From assembly GCF_947497275.1 (NCBI RefSeq), contig NZ_CANMFS010000001.1:682001-746000 (forward strand): a stretch of DNA of 64,000 bases. Reading direction: 5' to 3'. The position numbers were made by a program, and so were the translations under genes. The notes under the pieces are model-generated. The model ran no database searches. It was given only the letters and a program-made list of their open reading frames with translations, and had not been told where the DNA came from. Shown here in pieces: positions 1-8,591 of this stretch; positions within the stretch are counted from its first letter, which is position 1; every line of letters starts with the position of its first letter. Source of the stretch: an uncultured Sulfitobacter sp. GTDB lineage: Bacteria > Pseudomonadota > Alphaproteobacteria > Rhodobacterales > Rhodobacteraceae.

Positions 1-180
1 GTCCTCGTAAATCTGCGCCTCCCAGGCAGGTCGGGCGCGAGACAGATCGATGTCCTCTATGCGCAGCAGAAAGACGCCACCCGCCGACTGTGCGAGGTCA
101 TAGGCGCGCAGGGCGGAATACGCATGACCAAGATGCAATGGCCCCGTTGGCGAAGGGGCGAAACGGGTGATCAAAGTCAT
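1..180 (-). CDS. gluQ: Glutamyl-Q tRNA(Asp) synthetase, N-terminal part (runs off the left edge)
   Basis: Only the first 60 codons are inside the window. The protein begins [20 protein letters not shown], the class I aminoacyl-tRNA synthetase HIGH-type signature (HLGH) in the form used by glutamyl synthetases. It is followed by [14 protein letters not shown], matching the GluRS/GluQRS family. GluQRS attaches glutamate to queuosine in tRNA-Asp. The short leader before FAPSPTG favours GluQRS over full GluRS, but the rest lies outside the window. The ATG overlaps the TGA of the upstream methyltransferase gene (ATGA), so the two are probably translationally coupled. Confidence 0.8.
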   Translation of the reverse strand, partial: MTLITRFAPSPTGPLHLGHAYSALRAYDLAQSAGGVFLLRIEDIDLSRARPAWEAQIYED

Positions 181-776
181 GCTTTTTCAATAACGTAGAC
201 GTTGGCCTTCACCTGGAGTTCAGGTAGATGGTCGCCGTATTCGACGAATAGTAGCCGTGCGGCACCACAGTCCAGCCACTCGTTCATGCCAGAGATACTG
301 ACAGGATCGGCGAGGGCGCGGTCGTCGAGCGAAAATACCAGTTTTCCCCCCCGGTTGAGCGCACGCAGAAGCCTGTCAAAAACCGCCATCGGTGCCGCGC
401 TGGACCCAATGATATCAACCGCTGCGATAGCGTCGTAGCCGCCGCTGATGTGAGGTTCGCTGTCTAACTGTGTCAGAGAGCGATAGATCTGTTTGTCTGC
501 GGCCCGTGCAAGCATATCCGGCGACAGGTCGGCCCCGTCGATGCACGCGAACCCCGCCTGCTTGAGCGCAGCGCCGGACAGCCCGGTGCCGCAGCCGAAG
601 TCCAGAACAGTCGACGCATGGCTGAATCGGGCCAACGCAGCCGCGCAGCGCACCGGTGTCGCATATCCGGCTGCGGCGGCTTCGGTGTCGAAAGTCGCGG
701 CCCATGCATCGCGGAAGGCGCGGGTTTCATCGGCTGTGCGGGCGGCATAGGCCCGGTCGAAAAAAAAATTACTCAT
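177..776 (-). CDS. Class I SAM-dependent methyltransferase
   Basis: A 199-aa protein with a Rossmann-type methyltransferase core. Motif I is [12 protein letters not shown] (D59, G61, G63, G65), followed by the acidic loop GADLSPDML that would bind the SAM ribose. Length and layout fit small cytosolic methyltransferases of the UbiE/TPMT kind; the substrate cannot be read from the sequence. It overlaps gluQ by 4 nt and is probably co-transcribed with it, so a tRNA-related or housekeeping role is possible but not shown. Confidence 0.8.
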   Translation of the reverse strand: MSNFFFDRAYAARTADETRAFRDAWAATFDTEAAAAGYATPVRCAAALARFSHASTVLDFGCGTGLSGAALKQAGFACIDGADLSPDMLARAADKQIYRSLTQLDSEPHISGGYDAIAAVDIIGSSAAPMAVFDRLLRALNRGGKLVFSLDDRALADPVSISGMNEWLDCGAARLLFVEYGDHLPELQVKANVYVIEKA

Positions 777-815
777 GATGATACAGAGTAAAGCCGCACG
801 CTCTGCTGTCCAGTG

Positions 816-2153
816 TTAACCCTTGAGCCAGTCCTGCCAATCGACCTTAGCACGATCTGTATAGGCCTTGTAACGGTCCTTGCGCCCCCGCCGACCGCTT
901 TTCAGCCCTTCGACGGCTGGGAAAAGCCCGAAATTCACGTTCATCGGCTGAAAGGTTTTCGCCTCCGCTCCGCCCGAGATATGCGTGATCAACGCACCGC
1001 TCGCGGTTGTCGCAGGTGGCGTCGACAGCGCAGTGCCGGTCATTTCCGCCGCCGCCAACCGTCCGGCAAGCAGACCCATCGCCGCCGATTCGACGTAGCC
1101 TTCGACGCCGGTGATCTGGCCCGCGAACCGGATATGAGGTTGGCTGCGCAGGCGCATCTGCCCGTCCAGCAAGGTTGGCGAGTTAAGGAATGTGTTGCGG
1201 TGAATGCCGCCCAATCTCGCAAAGCTGGCATTTTCCAAACCAGGAATCCGTCTGAAAACATCCGTTTGCGCGCCATACTTCATCTTGGTCTGGAAGCCGA
1301 CGATATTATAAAGTGTACCCAGTTTGTTGTCGCGGCGTAGCTGCACGACGGCGTAGGGTTTGACATCCGGCTGGTGCGGGTTGGTCAGGCCCACCGGTTT
1401 CATGGGACCGAACCGCAGCGTCTCGCGCCCGCGCTCCGCCATCACCTCTATGGGCAGGCAGCCGTCGAAATAGCCGGCCGTCTCACCTTCGTGAAACTCG
1501 GTTTTCTCAGCCGCATCCAACGCGTCGATGAACGCCTCGTACTGCGCCTTGTCCATCGGGCAGTTGAGGTATGCGGTACGCTCCTCTTCGGTTTCGCCCT
1601 TGTCATAGCGCGACTGCATCCATGCTTTCGACATATCGATGCTGTCGAAATAGACGATGGGGGCGATTGCATCGAAGAAAGCCAGCGCGTCCGCTCCGGT
1701 TTCGGCAGCGATCGACGCCCCCAGCGCGGTGGACGTGAGCGGACCGGTTGCAATGATCCAATGTCCGTCACGCGGCAACTCGGTGATCTCTTCGTAATCG
1801 ACACGCACGTTGGGCAGCGCCAGAAGCGCGTCCGTCACCGATTGCGCGAAGGGATCGCGGTCAACGGCAAGCGCACCGCCGGCCGGCAGTCGATGTTTTT
1901 GCGCTGTTTGCATGATGAGTCCGTTAGCCGCGCGCATTTCCCAGTGCAGGAGACCCACTGCGTTCTGCTCGCTGTCGTCCGAACGGAACGAATTCGAGCA
2001 CACCATTTCCCCCAAAAGCCCGGTCTGATGCGCGAATGTGCCGACCTTGGGACGCATTTCGTGGATCACGACGTCAAGCCCGAGATGTGCCGCCTGCCAG
2101 GCCGCTTCGGAACCGGCCATACCGCCGCCGATGATGTGCAGAGTTTTATCCAT
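816..2153 (-). CDS. trmFO: Methylenetetrahydrofolate-tRNA-(uracil-5-)-methyltransferase TrmFO
   Basis: A 445-aa flavoprotein starting [19 protein letters not shown], the dinucleotide-binding GxGxxG fold for FAD at the N terminus. The conserved stretch [16 protein letters not shown], the [12 protein letters not shown] segment and the C-terminal [19 protein letters not shown] are characteristic of TrmFO. The enzyme makes 5-methyluridine at position 54 of tRNA using methylenetetrahydrofolate as carbon donor. Length is as usual for the family. It is transcribed in the same direction as the methyltransferase/gluQ pair, about 40 bp upstream of it, which suggests a tRNA-modification cluster. Confidence 0.93.
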   Translation of the reverse strand: MDKTLHIIGGGMAGSEAAWQAAHLGLDVVIHEMRPKVGTFAHQTGLLGEMVCSNSFRSDDSEQNAVGLLHWEMRAANGLIMQTAQKHRLPAGGALAVDRDPFAQSVTDALLALPNVRVDYEEITELPRDGHWIIATGPLTSTALGASIAAETGADALAFFDAIAPIVYFDSIDMSKAWMQSRYDKGETEEERTAYLNCPMDKAQYEAFIDALDAAEKTEFHEGETAGYFDGCLPIEVMAERGRETLRFGPMKPVGLTNPHQPDVKPYAVVQLRRDNKLGTLYNIVGFQTKMKYGAQTDVFRRIPGLENASFARLGGIHRNTFLNSPTLLDGQMRLRSQPHIRFAGQITGVEGYVESAAMGLLAGRLAAAEMTGTALSTPPATTASGALITHISGGAEAKTFQPMNVNFGLFPAVEGLKSGRRGRKDRYKAYTDRAKVDWQDWLKG

Positions 2154-2269
2154 ACTGCGCAGATAAGCGACAGCGCGCTGCTGCGCAACAGCCTCTATTA
2201 CCTAGGTTGTCCGACGCATCGTCGACCCATGGCGCGGGAATTTGTGGTCGCCGTTGCGGGAATGATCGA

Positions 2270-2419
2270 TCAGATGAGAGCCTGATCTGGAGGAACCTTC
2301 CGCTCACGGCGACCCAAAGTGTGCAAGGTCATTGCCTTGACCCATTTGTGCCCCATTTCCGCCAGATTTGCCAGCGGTAGTTTGGCAACAATCTGGCTGA
2401 CGTTTTGAAACAGTTGCAT
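2270..2419 (-). CDS. Possible small protein or gene remnant (49 aa)
   Basis: In the 318-bp gap between trmFO and the peroxidase gene, the minus strand has an open frame starting MQLFQNVSQIVAKLPLANLA and ending RRERKVPPDQALI. Its composition looks protein-like: amphipathic, with basic C-terminal residues. The frame stays open further upstream into the peroxidase 3' end without a better start codon, so it may be the tail of an eroded gene. No family is recognised. Confidence 0.25.
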   Translation of the reverse strand: MQLFQNVSQIVAKLPLANLAEMGHKWVKAMTLHTLGRRERKVPPDQALI

Positions 2420-2472
2420 CGAGATGAGATAAGCTGGCGGACGGGGCGTTTTCTTGCCGAAACGGTGGGGGG

Positions 2473-3807
2473 TCAGGAAGGAGGCTGCACCAGATCGAGG
2501 GGCAGGCCCGAAGGCACCGACTGCGGTAGGCCAAGACCGGAGCTTCCGGCGGACGGATCTGTCAGGCTTTGCAGGAAGGCCATGATTTTGGCGATCTCGA
2601 CATCGTCGAGGGAGACATCCGGGATCTCGATCGCCTCGGCGATCCGCATCACCTCGTCGAAATCATCCATCGCCATCCAGTCGTCCGCGACCATGTCGGC
2701 AGGCAGTTTGGCCGCCGATCTGTCATACTTAGCAAGACTGCCGACCGGATCAAGATGGTGGCGCACCATATCTTCCAGGTCGCTGTAGGCTCCGTTATGT
2801 CCGTAAGGTGCGGTTCGTGTGACGTTGCGGAGCGTCGGTGTGCGAAAGCGGTACATGTCGTCGAGATACTTCGACACCAGACCGTGCCCGGTGTCGGCAT
2901 AGGTCACATTGCCGTTTTTTCCGGGACCCAACTGAGGAAGGCCGATGGCATAGAATTCATGGTCGGTCTGGAAGGGGCCAGAGTGGCAGGTGCTGCAACG
3001 CGCCTTGCCATAGAACAGGTCCATCCCGTCGAGAGCATCGGCGCTCATCGTGTCCTCGCCCGCAAGAAAGCGGTCGAACGGGCTGTCTGTGGCGCGGAAC
3101 TCCATCCCGATGAAGGCGGACAGGGCCGTGCCAATGTCAGTGATGTGAATATCCTCGATGCCGACGTCGGAAAAGCGGGCGTTGTATTCGGGGATCTTCC
3201 GGACACGGTTCGCCAAGAGCCCCCAGGCTCCGTCCGGACCGTGGATCCGCTCCGCCGCGACGGCATCCGCAATGTCGTTTTCGCCGGGCTGACCTGCCAT
3301 TTCGTCAGGTGACAGGATCGGGAGGATGTTCTGTGCCGCCAAGGGCGATATCACCGGCCGTTCCAGCGTGCGTCCCGGCGGCATCCTTATGCCGAACATC
3401 GCACGGTGGTCCTTTGCGGTGCGCCCGTCGTGGAACATCACCGTGAATTCCTTGGCGCCAAGGTTGAACAGCGCCGGCGCATTTCGCGGGATCAGCGCTT
3501 TGGGGATGTTCCCGGCCATGACCTTGCGCAACGCCCCCAGGCCAGCGCCTCCTTCACCGATGGACAGCGACAGGGCGTCGCCGGTGCCCAATGTGGGATG
3601 GTGACAGGTGGCGCAGGCGATGTTCTTGTTGCCCGACAGCACGGGATCGAAAAACAAATCCCGCCCGAGACCGACAAGCGCCTCCGGAAACTGGTAAAAA
3701 TCATCATCGGTAACGGGACCGGGCAAAGGTCCGGCCGTGCCGACGGATCCGAAAGCCACCATGCACAAGGCCGCGGCGCCTAGGGCTATCGCAAAACGGT
3801 TCGACAT
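2473..3807 (-). CDS. Di-haem cytochrome c peroxidase / MauG-family protein
   Basis: A 444-aa protein beginning MSNRFAIALGAAALCMVAFG, a typical Sec signal peptide, so it should act in the periplasm. Two c-type haem sites are visible: CATCH at residues 65-69 and CSTCH at 271-275, the pattern of bacterial di-haem peroxidases and MauG-like proteins. The motifs FRTPTLRNV and APYGHNGAYSDLEDMVRHH also fit this superfamily. The frame is open upstream of this ATG, but the preceding residues are not protein-like and the signal peptide fixes the start. Whether it reduces H2O2 or modifies a partner protein cannot be decided. Confidence 0.85.
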   Translation of the reverse strand: MSNRFAIALGAAALCMVAFGSVGTAGPLPGPVTDDDFYQFPEALVGLGRDLFFDPVLSGNKNIACATCHHPTLGTGDALSLSIGEGGAGLGALRKVMAGNIPKALIPRNAPALFNLGAKEFTVMFHDGRTAKDHRAMFGIRMPPGRTLERPVISPLAAQNILPILSPDEMAGQPGENDIADAVAAERIHGPDGAWGLLANRVRKIPEYNARFSDVGIEDIHITDIGTALSAFIGMEFRATDSPFDRFLAGEDTMSADALDGMDLFYGKARCSTCHSGPFQTDHEFYAIGLPQLGPGKNGNVTYADTGHGLVSKYLDDMYRFRTPTLRNVTRTAPYGHNGAYSDLEDMVRHHLDPVGSLAKYDRSAAKLPADMVADDWMAMDDFDEVMRIAEAIEIPDVSLDDVEIAKIMAFLQSLTDPSAGSSGLGLPQSVPSGLPLDLVQPPS

Positions 3808-3904
3808 AGGGCGGATCCTCAAGATAACAGAGGCCAACCTAGTCGGGTTTCCGCAATTTTGACACAAACGAGTTGGAAATTCACCGTCCGCAAACGTGAA
3901 ACAG

Positions 3905-4690
3905 TTACTGCGACCAGTCGGGATCACGCTTGTCGATGAAGGCCTGCATGCCCTCGCGGGTGTCGGACAACGCGAGGTTTTCGACCATGACATCGCCGGT
4001 AAAAGCGTAAGCCTGCGCCGTCGGCATCGCCAGTTGCTCGTAAAATGCACGCTTGCCGATGCGCACGGCGGCGCCCAGCTTTGACGCGATGCGGTCGGCG
4101 AGTTCGGCTGTTTCCGCTTCAAGCGTGTCGGCAGGGACAGCACGGTTGATCAGGCCCAGATCTTCGGCGCGGGCGGCGTCAATGAAATCGCCGGTGGTCA
4201 GCATTTCAAAGGCTTTTTTCGGCGCGATGTTGCGGCTGAGCGCAACCATCGGCGTCGAGCAGAACAGCCCGATGTTCACCCCGTTGACACCAAATCGCGT
4301 GCCCTGCGCGGCCACCGCCATGTCGCAGGTGGCGACAAGCTGGCAGCCGGCGGCGGTGGCGATGCCGTGCACTTGCGCTATCACCGGCTGGGGCATCGAC
4401 TGGATGCGCAGCATCACATCGGTACAGCGCGCGAAAAGGTCGGCGAATTTCGCAGCACCGCCATCCGCGCTCTGGCGCATCGCCTGCATCTGGCGCAGAT
4501 CGTGGCCCGCGCAGAATGCCTTGCCGGCACCCGCAAGGGTGATCACTCGGCAAGAGGTGTCCTCCGCCAGCCGGTTCAACGTGTCGTGCAGGGCTGCGAG
4601 CATCTCGTCGGAAAGCGCATTGAGCCGCTCGGGGCTGTTCATTGTCAGATGCACGACCGCCTGCCGCTGCGTCACTTCCAGAATTGCCAT
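3905..4690 (-). CDS. Enoyl-CoA hydratase/isomerase-family protein, ECHDC3-like
   Basis: A 261-aa crotonase-fold protein starting MAILEVTQRQ. The CoA-binding and oxyanion features are present (AGAGKAFCAGHDL near residue 55; HGIATAAGC near 109). The segment NIGLFCSTPMVALSRNI resembles the ECHDC3 branch. The two catalytic glutamates of classical enoyl-CoA hydratase appear replaced: GCQL (Q117) where hydratases have GCEL, and G137 in FGVNGV where they have FGQPE. Ordinary hydratase activity is therefore doubtful. The frame extends upstream, but a start at 4690 leaves a sensible N terminus and a 57-bp divergent gap to the thioesterase gene. Confidence 0.85.
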   Translation of the reverse strand: MAILEVTQRQAVVHLTMNSPERLNALSDEMLAALHDTLNRLAEDTSCRVITLAGAGKAFCAGHDLRQMQAMRQSADGGAAKFADLFARCTDVMLRIQSMPQPVIAQVHGIATAAGCQLVATCDMAVAAQGTRFGVNGVNIGLFCSTPMVALSRNIAPKKAFEMLTTGDFIDAARAEDLGLINRAVPADTLEAETAELADRIASKLGAAVRIGKRAFYEQLAMPTAQAYAFTGDVMVENLALSDTREGMQAFIDKRDPDWSQ

Positions 4691-4747
4691 CTTGCGCCCC
4701 TCCCGTGTTCCGTCAAACTTAGGCCGATAATGCACGGGAGAACAAGT

Positions 4748-5206
4748 ATGGTCGACAAACGAGAGCCGGTAATGGATGCAAACGCGTTGATGGCGCTTCT
4801 GCACGCCACCTTCAAGCAGGTGGCGGACGATTTCACTGTCGATGATGTAAAGGCGAACGAGGTGACAGTGCGGCTGAAGGTCGGCGAAAAGCATCTGCGC
4901 CCCGGCGGCACGGTATCTGGACCGTCGATGTTCGCACTGGCGGATGTATCGGCCTATCTCGTGACGCTGGCGATGATCGGACCCAAGGCGCTCGCGGTCA
5001 CGACGAGCTGCTCGCTGGATTTCCTGCGCAAACCTGCCGCAGCGACGGATCTGATCGCTCATGCACAAATTCTGAAACTGGGCAGGCAATTGTCGGTATC
5101 GCATATCCTGCTGTATTCCGACGGCCACCCGGCGCCGGTGGCGCAGGCGACGATGACCTATGCGATCCCGCCGGCGGGATCGAAGAGCGACATGTTGATG
5201 GCCTGA
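4748..5206 (+). CDS. PaaI-family hot-dog thioesterase
   Basis: A 152-aa protein with a hot-dog fold signature: LRPGGTVSGPSMFALADVSAYLV in the middle, and a C-terminal strand pattern ending VAQATMTYAIP. PaaI-type enzymes hydrolyse acyl- or aryl-CoA thioesters in the cytosol. It is divergent from the ECHDC3-like gene with only 57 bp between the starts, so the two probably share a promoter region and a fatty or aromatic acyl-CoA context. The start at 4748 gives the usual length; the same frame is open upstream but antisense to the neighbour. Confidence 0.8.
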   Translation: MVDKREPVMDANALMALLHATFKQVADDFTVDDVKANEVTVRLKVGEKHLRPGGTVSGPSMFALADVSAYLVTLAMIGPKALAVTTSCSLDFLRKPAAATDLIAHAQILKLGRQLSVSHILLYSDGHPAPVAQATMTYAIPPAGSKSDMLMA

Positions 5207-5220
5207 CACGCCAGTGTACC

Positions 5221-5248
5221 AAAAAAGGGCAGGGTGATTACCCTGCCC
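5221..5248 (-). terminator. Rho-independent terminator of the DUF1127 gene
   Basis: On the minus strand a perfect 9-bp stem (GGGCAGGGT / ACCCTGCCC) with a 4-nt loop is followed directly by six T residues, 36 bp past the DUF1127 stop codon. On the plus strand the same hairpin lies 14 bp after the thioesterase stop but lacks a T tract. Confidence 0.85.
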
Positions 5249-5283
5249 AAGTCGAAGAGGTCTGGCTGGACGTCACGGGGATG

Positions 5284-5517
5284 TCACGCCTTCCAGAACA
5301 CCTTGCGCGCTTCGCGCTGCGCAGCGGCAGGTGTCAGTCCCACGTCGCTCAACTGCCATGCCTCAAGGCTTTCGAGGGCCAGTCGAGTGCGGCGGCGGGT
5401 CGCCCATGTCGTTACATATGCAGCAAATTTGACACTGATCACCGCCGCCAGCGGCAAGCTGTGCGATGTATTCAGAACGGCAAGTGCGTTGGATGTCAGA
5501 TCGGCTGCGCGTGTCAT
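5284..5517 (-). CDS. DUF1127 (YjiS-like) small protein
   Basis: A 77-aa protein, MTRAADLTSNALAVL at the N terminus, with a C-terminal block LALESLEAWQLSDVGLTPAAAQREARKVFW. The arginine-rich segment RRRTRLALESLEAWQLSDVGL is the hallmark of DUF1127. Members in alphaproteobacteria have been linked to RNA-related and phosphate or carbon metabolism; the exact function here is not evident. The gene is divergent from the MocR regulator gene, and the 99-bp gap holds operator-like palindromes, so it is a plausible regulatory target. It ends at a strong terminator. Confidence 0.8.
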   Translation of the reverse strand: MTRAADLTSNALAVLNTSHSLPLAAVISVKFAAYVTTWATRRRTRLALESLEAWQLSDVGLTPAAAQREARKVFWKA

Positions 5518-5536
5518 GGGAAAAGCTCCTTGAATA

Positions 5537-5627
5537 ATTGTATTGACACAATGTGGCGGGATGGCCATACAAAATTGGTACAATACATAATATCGAGCCG
5601 CTACAGGAATATTGTAATGGATACAAT
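5537..5627 (+). promoter_or_regulatory. Promoter and repeated operator boxes of the DUF1127/MocR divergent region
   Basis: Two palindromes share the half-sites ATTGT and ACAAT: ATTGTATTGACACAAT at 5537-5552 and ATTGTAATGGATACAAT at 5611-5627, the second overlapping the MocR start codon. A lone half-site (GGTACAAT) lies between them at about 5577-5584. TTGACA at 5543-5548, inside the first palindrome, is spaced 17 bp from a weak -10 (CATACA). The layout suggests autoregulation by the MocR protein; that is inference. Confidence 0.6.
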
Positions 5628-7029
5628 TTGGGTGCCGGAGGTCGATCCGACAATCAAGCCGAAATACCGGGCGGTCGTCGCGGCGATCCGTGACGCGATA
5701 GCGGCGGGCAGGCTCGGCAAGGGGGCCAAGCTTCCACCGGTGCGCGAACTTGGCTGGACGCTGGGAATGACACCTGGCACCGTGGCGCGTGCCTATACCT
5801 TGTTGACCGACGAGGGTCTGCTGAGCGCCGAAGTTGGTCGTGGCACCTTTGTGGCAGGCGATACCGATCCTCAACCGCCGCTCAATCTGATCGAGGTAGA
5901 CCCAATCCCGCACACCACGGGTGGCGACAGCTTCAACGTCAACCTGTTCTCACCGCATCTGCCCAACATGGGGCAGGCGGCCCTGATCCGTCGGTTGTTG
6001 GCCGAAGTCGCCCAAGATCCGCCGTCGGGTATGATGCACTATCCTTCGCGGCGCGGTGCAAAGGCCGCGCGCGAGGCGATGGTCCATTGGTTGCGCGGCA
6101 CGCCGATCGGTGCGGTGGAAGAGCGCGATATCGCGCTGTCCCATGGCGGCCAGAACGCAATCTTGCTGACCTACCAGACCATTTTGAAGGGGCGCAGACC
6201 GGTGATCTTCGTCGAGGAACTGTGCTATCCGGGGTTCCGTCGTGCGGCAGAAGTGCTGCGCGCCGAGGTGGTGCCCGTAGCGATGGACTGTGACGGAATT
6301 ATCCCCGATGCGCTGGCCGCCGCCGCCGAACGATACCCCGAAGGTCAGATCATCTGTACGTCGCCGGAGGTGCATAGCCCAACCTGCGGTTACACGCCCT
6401 TGTCGCGGCGACAGGACATCGTGGCGGTGGCGCGCGCCCATGATCTGCAAATTCTCGAGGACGATTGCTACCGGATGGGCGAAGCACAAAGCGAAGGATA
6501 CCGGGCACTTGCGCCAGAGCGGGGCTGGTACGCGACATCTCTGTCGAAAACGGTGACACCGGCACTCCGGTTGGGATGTGCGATCGGACCGCGTGACCGA
6601 AGCGGCGCGCTTCACCGATCCGCGGAACACAGTTTTTTCGGGCTGGCAACGCCGATGACGGATCTTGCCGCCGCACTGCTGGCGCATCCGGACCTCGAAC
6701 CGATCATGGCGCGCTGTCGCGAGGGGGTCGGCGAATACGTAAAGACTGCCGTCAACGCCCTCGGCAGCTTCGATCTGCACTGGCGCAGGGATGTGCCCTT
6801 TGTCTGGCTGGTATTGCCCGAAGGCTGGCGCGCCAGTGCATTTTGCCGCGCCGCAGAGACGCGGGGCGTCCGCGTGCGAGCGGCCGAAGAATTCGCAACC
6901 CGCACCGCACAGACGCCCCATGCCGTGCGCATGGGGATAAATGCGGGCGTTTCGCTGAAAAGCTTCGCGGCCGCGATGGAGCGGTTGCGCGACTTGCTGG
7001 ACAATCCCTCCGAAGAAATCGGGGTCTAG
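5617..7029 (+). CDS. MocR-family transcriptional regulator (GntR HTH + aminotransferase-like domain)
   Basis: A 470-aa protein. Residues about 10-75 form a GntR-type winged helix (KLPPVRELGWTLGMTPGTVARAYTLL, then LLSAEVGRGTFVA). The rest is a fold-type I PLP aminotransferase-like domain with the PLP-lysine motif SLSKTVTPALRLG (K311) and LEDDCYR before it. MocR proteins use PLP to sense amino acids or vitamins and control neighbouring genes. The start at 5617 is chosen because the upstream frame has no homologous character and the helix domain begins about 10 residues in. No pyridoxine or GABA gene is adjacent, so the target may be itself and the divergent DUF1127 gene. Confidence 0.88.
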   Translation: MDTIWVPEVDPTIKPKYRAVVAAIRDAIAAGRLGKGAKLPPVRELGWTLGMTPGTVARAYTLLTDEGLLSAEVGRGTFVAGDTDPQPPLNLIEVDPIPHTTGGDSFNVNLFSPHLPNMGQAALIRRLLAEVAQDPPSGMMHYPSRRGAKAAREAMVHWLRGTPIGAVEERDIALSHGGQNAILLTYQTILKGRRPVIFVEELCYPGFRRAAEVLRAEVVPVAMDCDGIIPDALAAAAERYPEGQIICTSPEVHSPTCGYTPLSRRQDIVAVARAHDLQILEDDCYRMGEAQSEGYRALAPERGWYATSLSKTVTPALRLGCAIGPRDRSGALHRSAEHSFFGLATPMTDLAAALLAHPDLEPIMARCREGVGEYVKTAVNALGSFDLHWRRDVPFVWLVLPEGWRASAFCRAAETRGVRVRAAEEFATRTAQTPHAVRMGINAGVSLKSFAAAMERLRDLLDNPSEEIGV

Positions 7030-7104
7030 CTGTTGGGGTTGTCATACTGAAGGTACCCTTCAAATAGAACGACCTAAGCTCATTTGAAAGGAGGTGTCCC
7101 TAGG

Positions 7105-7662
7105 TGTTCATTAGCGCATCCGGTGGCTCGGATCTCAGCTGAATCGATCTGGCTCTGAGGTCCAGTTTTTGCAGACGTATTCGTAGGGCGTGAGACCATT
7201 GAGGGTTTTTGGTCTGCGTGCGAAGTTGCATGCGTCCATGAAGTCGGTGAGGTGCGTGCGCAGCTGCTCGTGGCTGTCGTCGTGGTATCGTTTCACCGTC
7301 GCATCCTTGATCGTGCGGTTCATTCGTTCGACTTGGCCATTGGTCCACGGATGGTTTGGCTTGGTCAGTCGATGCTCGATCGCGTTGGCCTCGCAGATTA
7401 TGTCGAAGCGCATTTGCCGCGCGTATGCTGTGTTCCGGTTGCGGGACTGCCCGGCGAACCGGATGCCATTGTCGGTCAGGATCGTATGAATACGATAAGG
7501 GACGGCCTTGAGCAGATGCTCAAGGAACTCCCAGGCAGTTTTGCGATCCGCCTTGTCCACGAGTTGCTTGGCTGCAAACTTGCTGGTCCGATCAATGCCT
7601 ACAAAGAGATAGAGCTTGCCTTCCACCGTCTGAACCTCGGCGATGTCCCCTCTCGCCAGCAT
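7105..7662 (-). mobile_element. IS481-family insertion sequence, truncated
   Basis: One end is intact: TGTTCATTAGCGCATC starts at 7105, the TGT terminus expected of IS481. It directly abuts CCTAGG (7099-7104), which matches the NCTAGN target preference known for IS481. The element loses similarity at about 7650-7662, where the transposase frame loses its N-terminal half, and no second inverted repeat is seen. It is a deletion remnant sitting right after the MocR gene at the edge of the accessory region. Confidence 0.8.
7135..7662 (-). pseudogene. IS481-family transposase, 5'-truncated
   Basis: 175 codons covering the C-terminal half of a DDE integrase-like transposase. It shows DIAEVQTVEGKLYLFVGIDRTSKF (first Asp), TILTDNGIRF (second Asp) and HPWTNGQVERMNRTIKDATV (Glu), then LTPYEYVCKNWTSEPDRF near the end. 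Full-length IS481 transposases are about 300-350 aa and carry an N-terminal helix-turn-helix region, missing here. The apparent first residues MLARG are probably junction sequence, so no active product is expected. Confidence 0.85.
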
Positions 7663-8098
7663 CTTTCAGATGGCCGTGCCGGGCAATGGATATGGCATGT
7701 TAACCGGGGCTTGTTCGTAAAACCCGTCGCCCTGTCGCGCCGTTTCGTCGTGTTTCCGCAGCACTAAATAACTGCAATTCCCAACGCACGCTTGGCCGGG
7801 AAGACCGACGACGAAGTGCGCCAGCTTGTCGCCGAACTTATGGAAAAGCGCCGCGCCTGAAACTTGGTGGAACCTTTTTCTGCCAAACAATGCTGATAAC
7901 AAGACATATTTTTCGAACGTAGACATACTACTAACTTTCTACGCACGAATTAAGGTTTGAGTGCCGTATCCGGCGTCGCTTCGTCGTAGAATAGTTCTTT
8001 GGTTTTCTTGGGTATTCACGTTGTCCGAATAGCCTTTGACCGACGGCAATTTTGGGTGCTTGTCGTAGCGAAATGGTCAAAATAGTCGGTCAGCACCT
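7663..8098 (+). other. Non-coding accessory stretch with a 30-codon gene tail
   Basis: No intact gene is seen. At 7768-7860 the plus strand carries a protein-like tail, NARLAGKTDDEVRQLVAEL then MEKRRA and a TGA. It reads as the C terminus of a gene whose body was lost, probably in the same deletion that truncated the insertion sequence. The remainder is AT-richer than the flanks and holds only the presumed promoter region of the gene at 8099. Confidence 0.4.
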
Positions 8099-8347
8099 GT
8101 GAATTTGCTAGAGCAACAAGACACTTCCGATGGAACCCCCGTCAAGCCCCGCCGCAGCCGGGTTCGGCTGGATACCGTGAGCAATGCACGCCGGGAAGCC
8201 GCACGCATTTACCGCAAAGCCGTCTGTGGCGATCTGAAAGTAGAGGACGCGTCGCGCCTTGTGAACATGCTCGCAATCATCGGTCGCATGGTGTCGGACG
8301 GCGATTTTGAAAAGCGGCTTGAAGCCCTTGAGCCGGGCGAAACTTAA
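8099..8347 (+). CDS. Hypothetical protein (82 aa), first gene of an unknown four-gene cluster
   Basis: GTG start. The protein begins MNLLEQQDTSDGTPVKPRRS and continues with RREAARIYRKAVCGDLKVEDASRL, ending LEKRLEALE-like as a helical segment. The layout resembles small helical proteins often found upstream of terminase-like genes in mobile DNA, but no terminase is present. The next gene starts within its stop codon (TAATG), so the two are translationally coupled. The function is unknown. Confidence 0.65.
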   Translation: MNLLEQQDTSDGTPVKPRRSRVRLDTVSNARREAARIYRKAVCGDLKVEDASRLVNMLAIIGRMVSDGDFEKRLEALEPGET

Positions 8348-8586
8348 TGGCGCGTTTTCTCATGGGCAGATTGGCAAAGCTGGAACGGCGCGGGAAGCGG
8401 CCAAGCATCATTCACAATTCGGTCGCGCGGTTCACGCCCGAAGGCCAGCTTGTCGGCCCCATGCCGAAGGCCAAGCGCATTATGTGCGTGACCGACTTCG
8501 GCACCGACGACCAATGGTCCGAACAACTCGAAGCCCAACAGGCGCGGCTTATCCAAAGCGCCCATTTCGAAGGAACGGCACATTGA
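8347..8586 (+). CDS. Hypothetical protein (79 aa)
   Basis: Starts on the A of the preceding TAA and begins MARFLMGRLAKLERRGKRPS, a short basic helix. This is followed by FTPEGQLVGPMPKAKRIMCV and an acidic TDFGTDDQWSEQLEAQQARL tail. No transmembrane segment or signal is visible. No family is recognised; tight coupling to its neighbours indicates a shared operon. Confidence 0.6.
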   Translation: MARFLMGRLAKLERRGKRPSIIHNSVARFTPEGQLVGPMPKAKRIMCVTDFGTDDQWSEQLEAQQARLIQSAHFEGTAH

Positions 8587-8591
8587 ACGTC

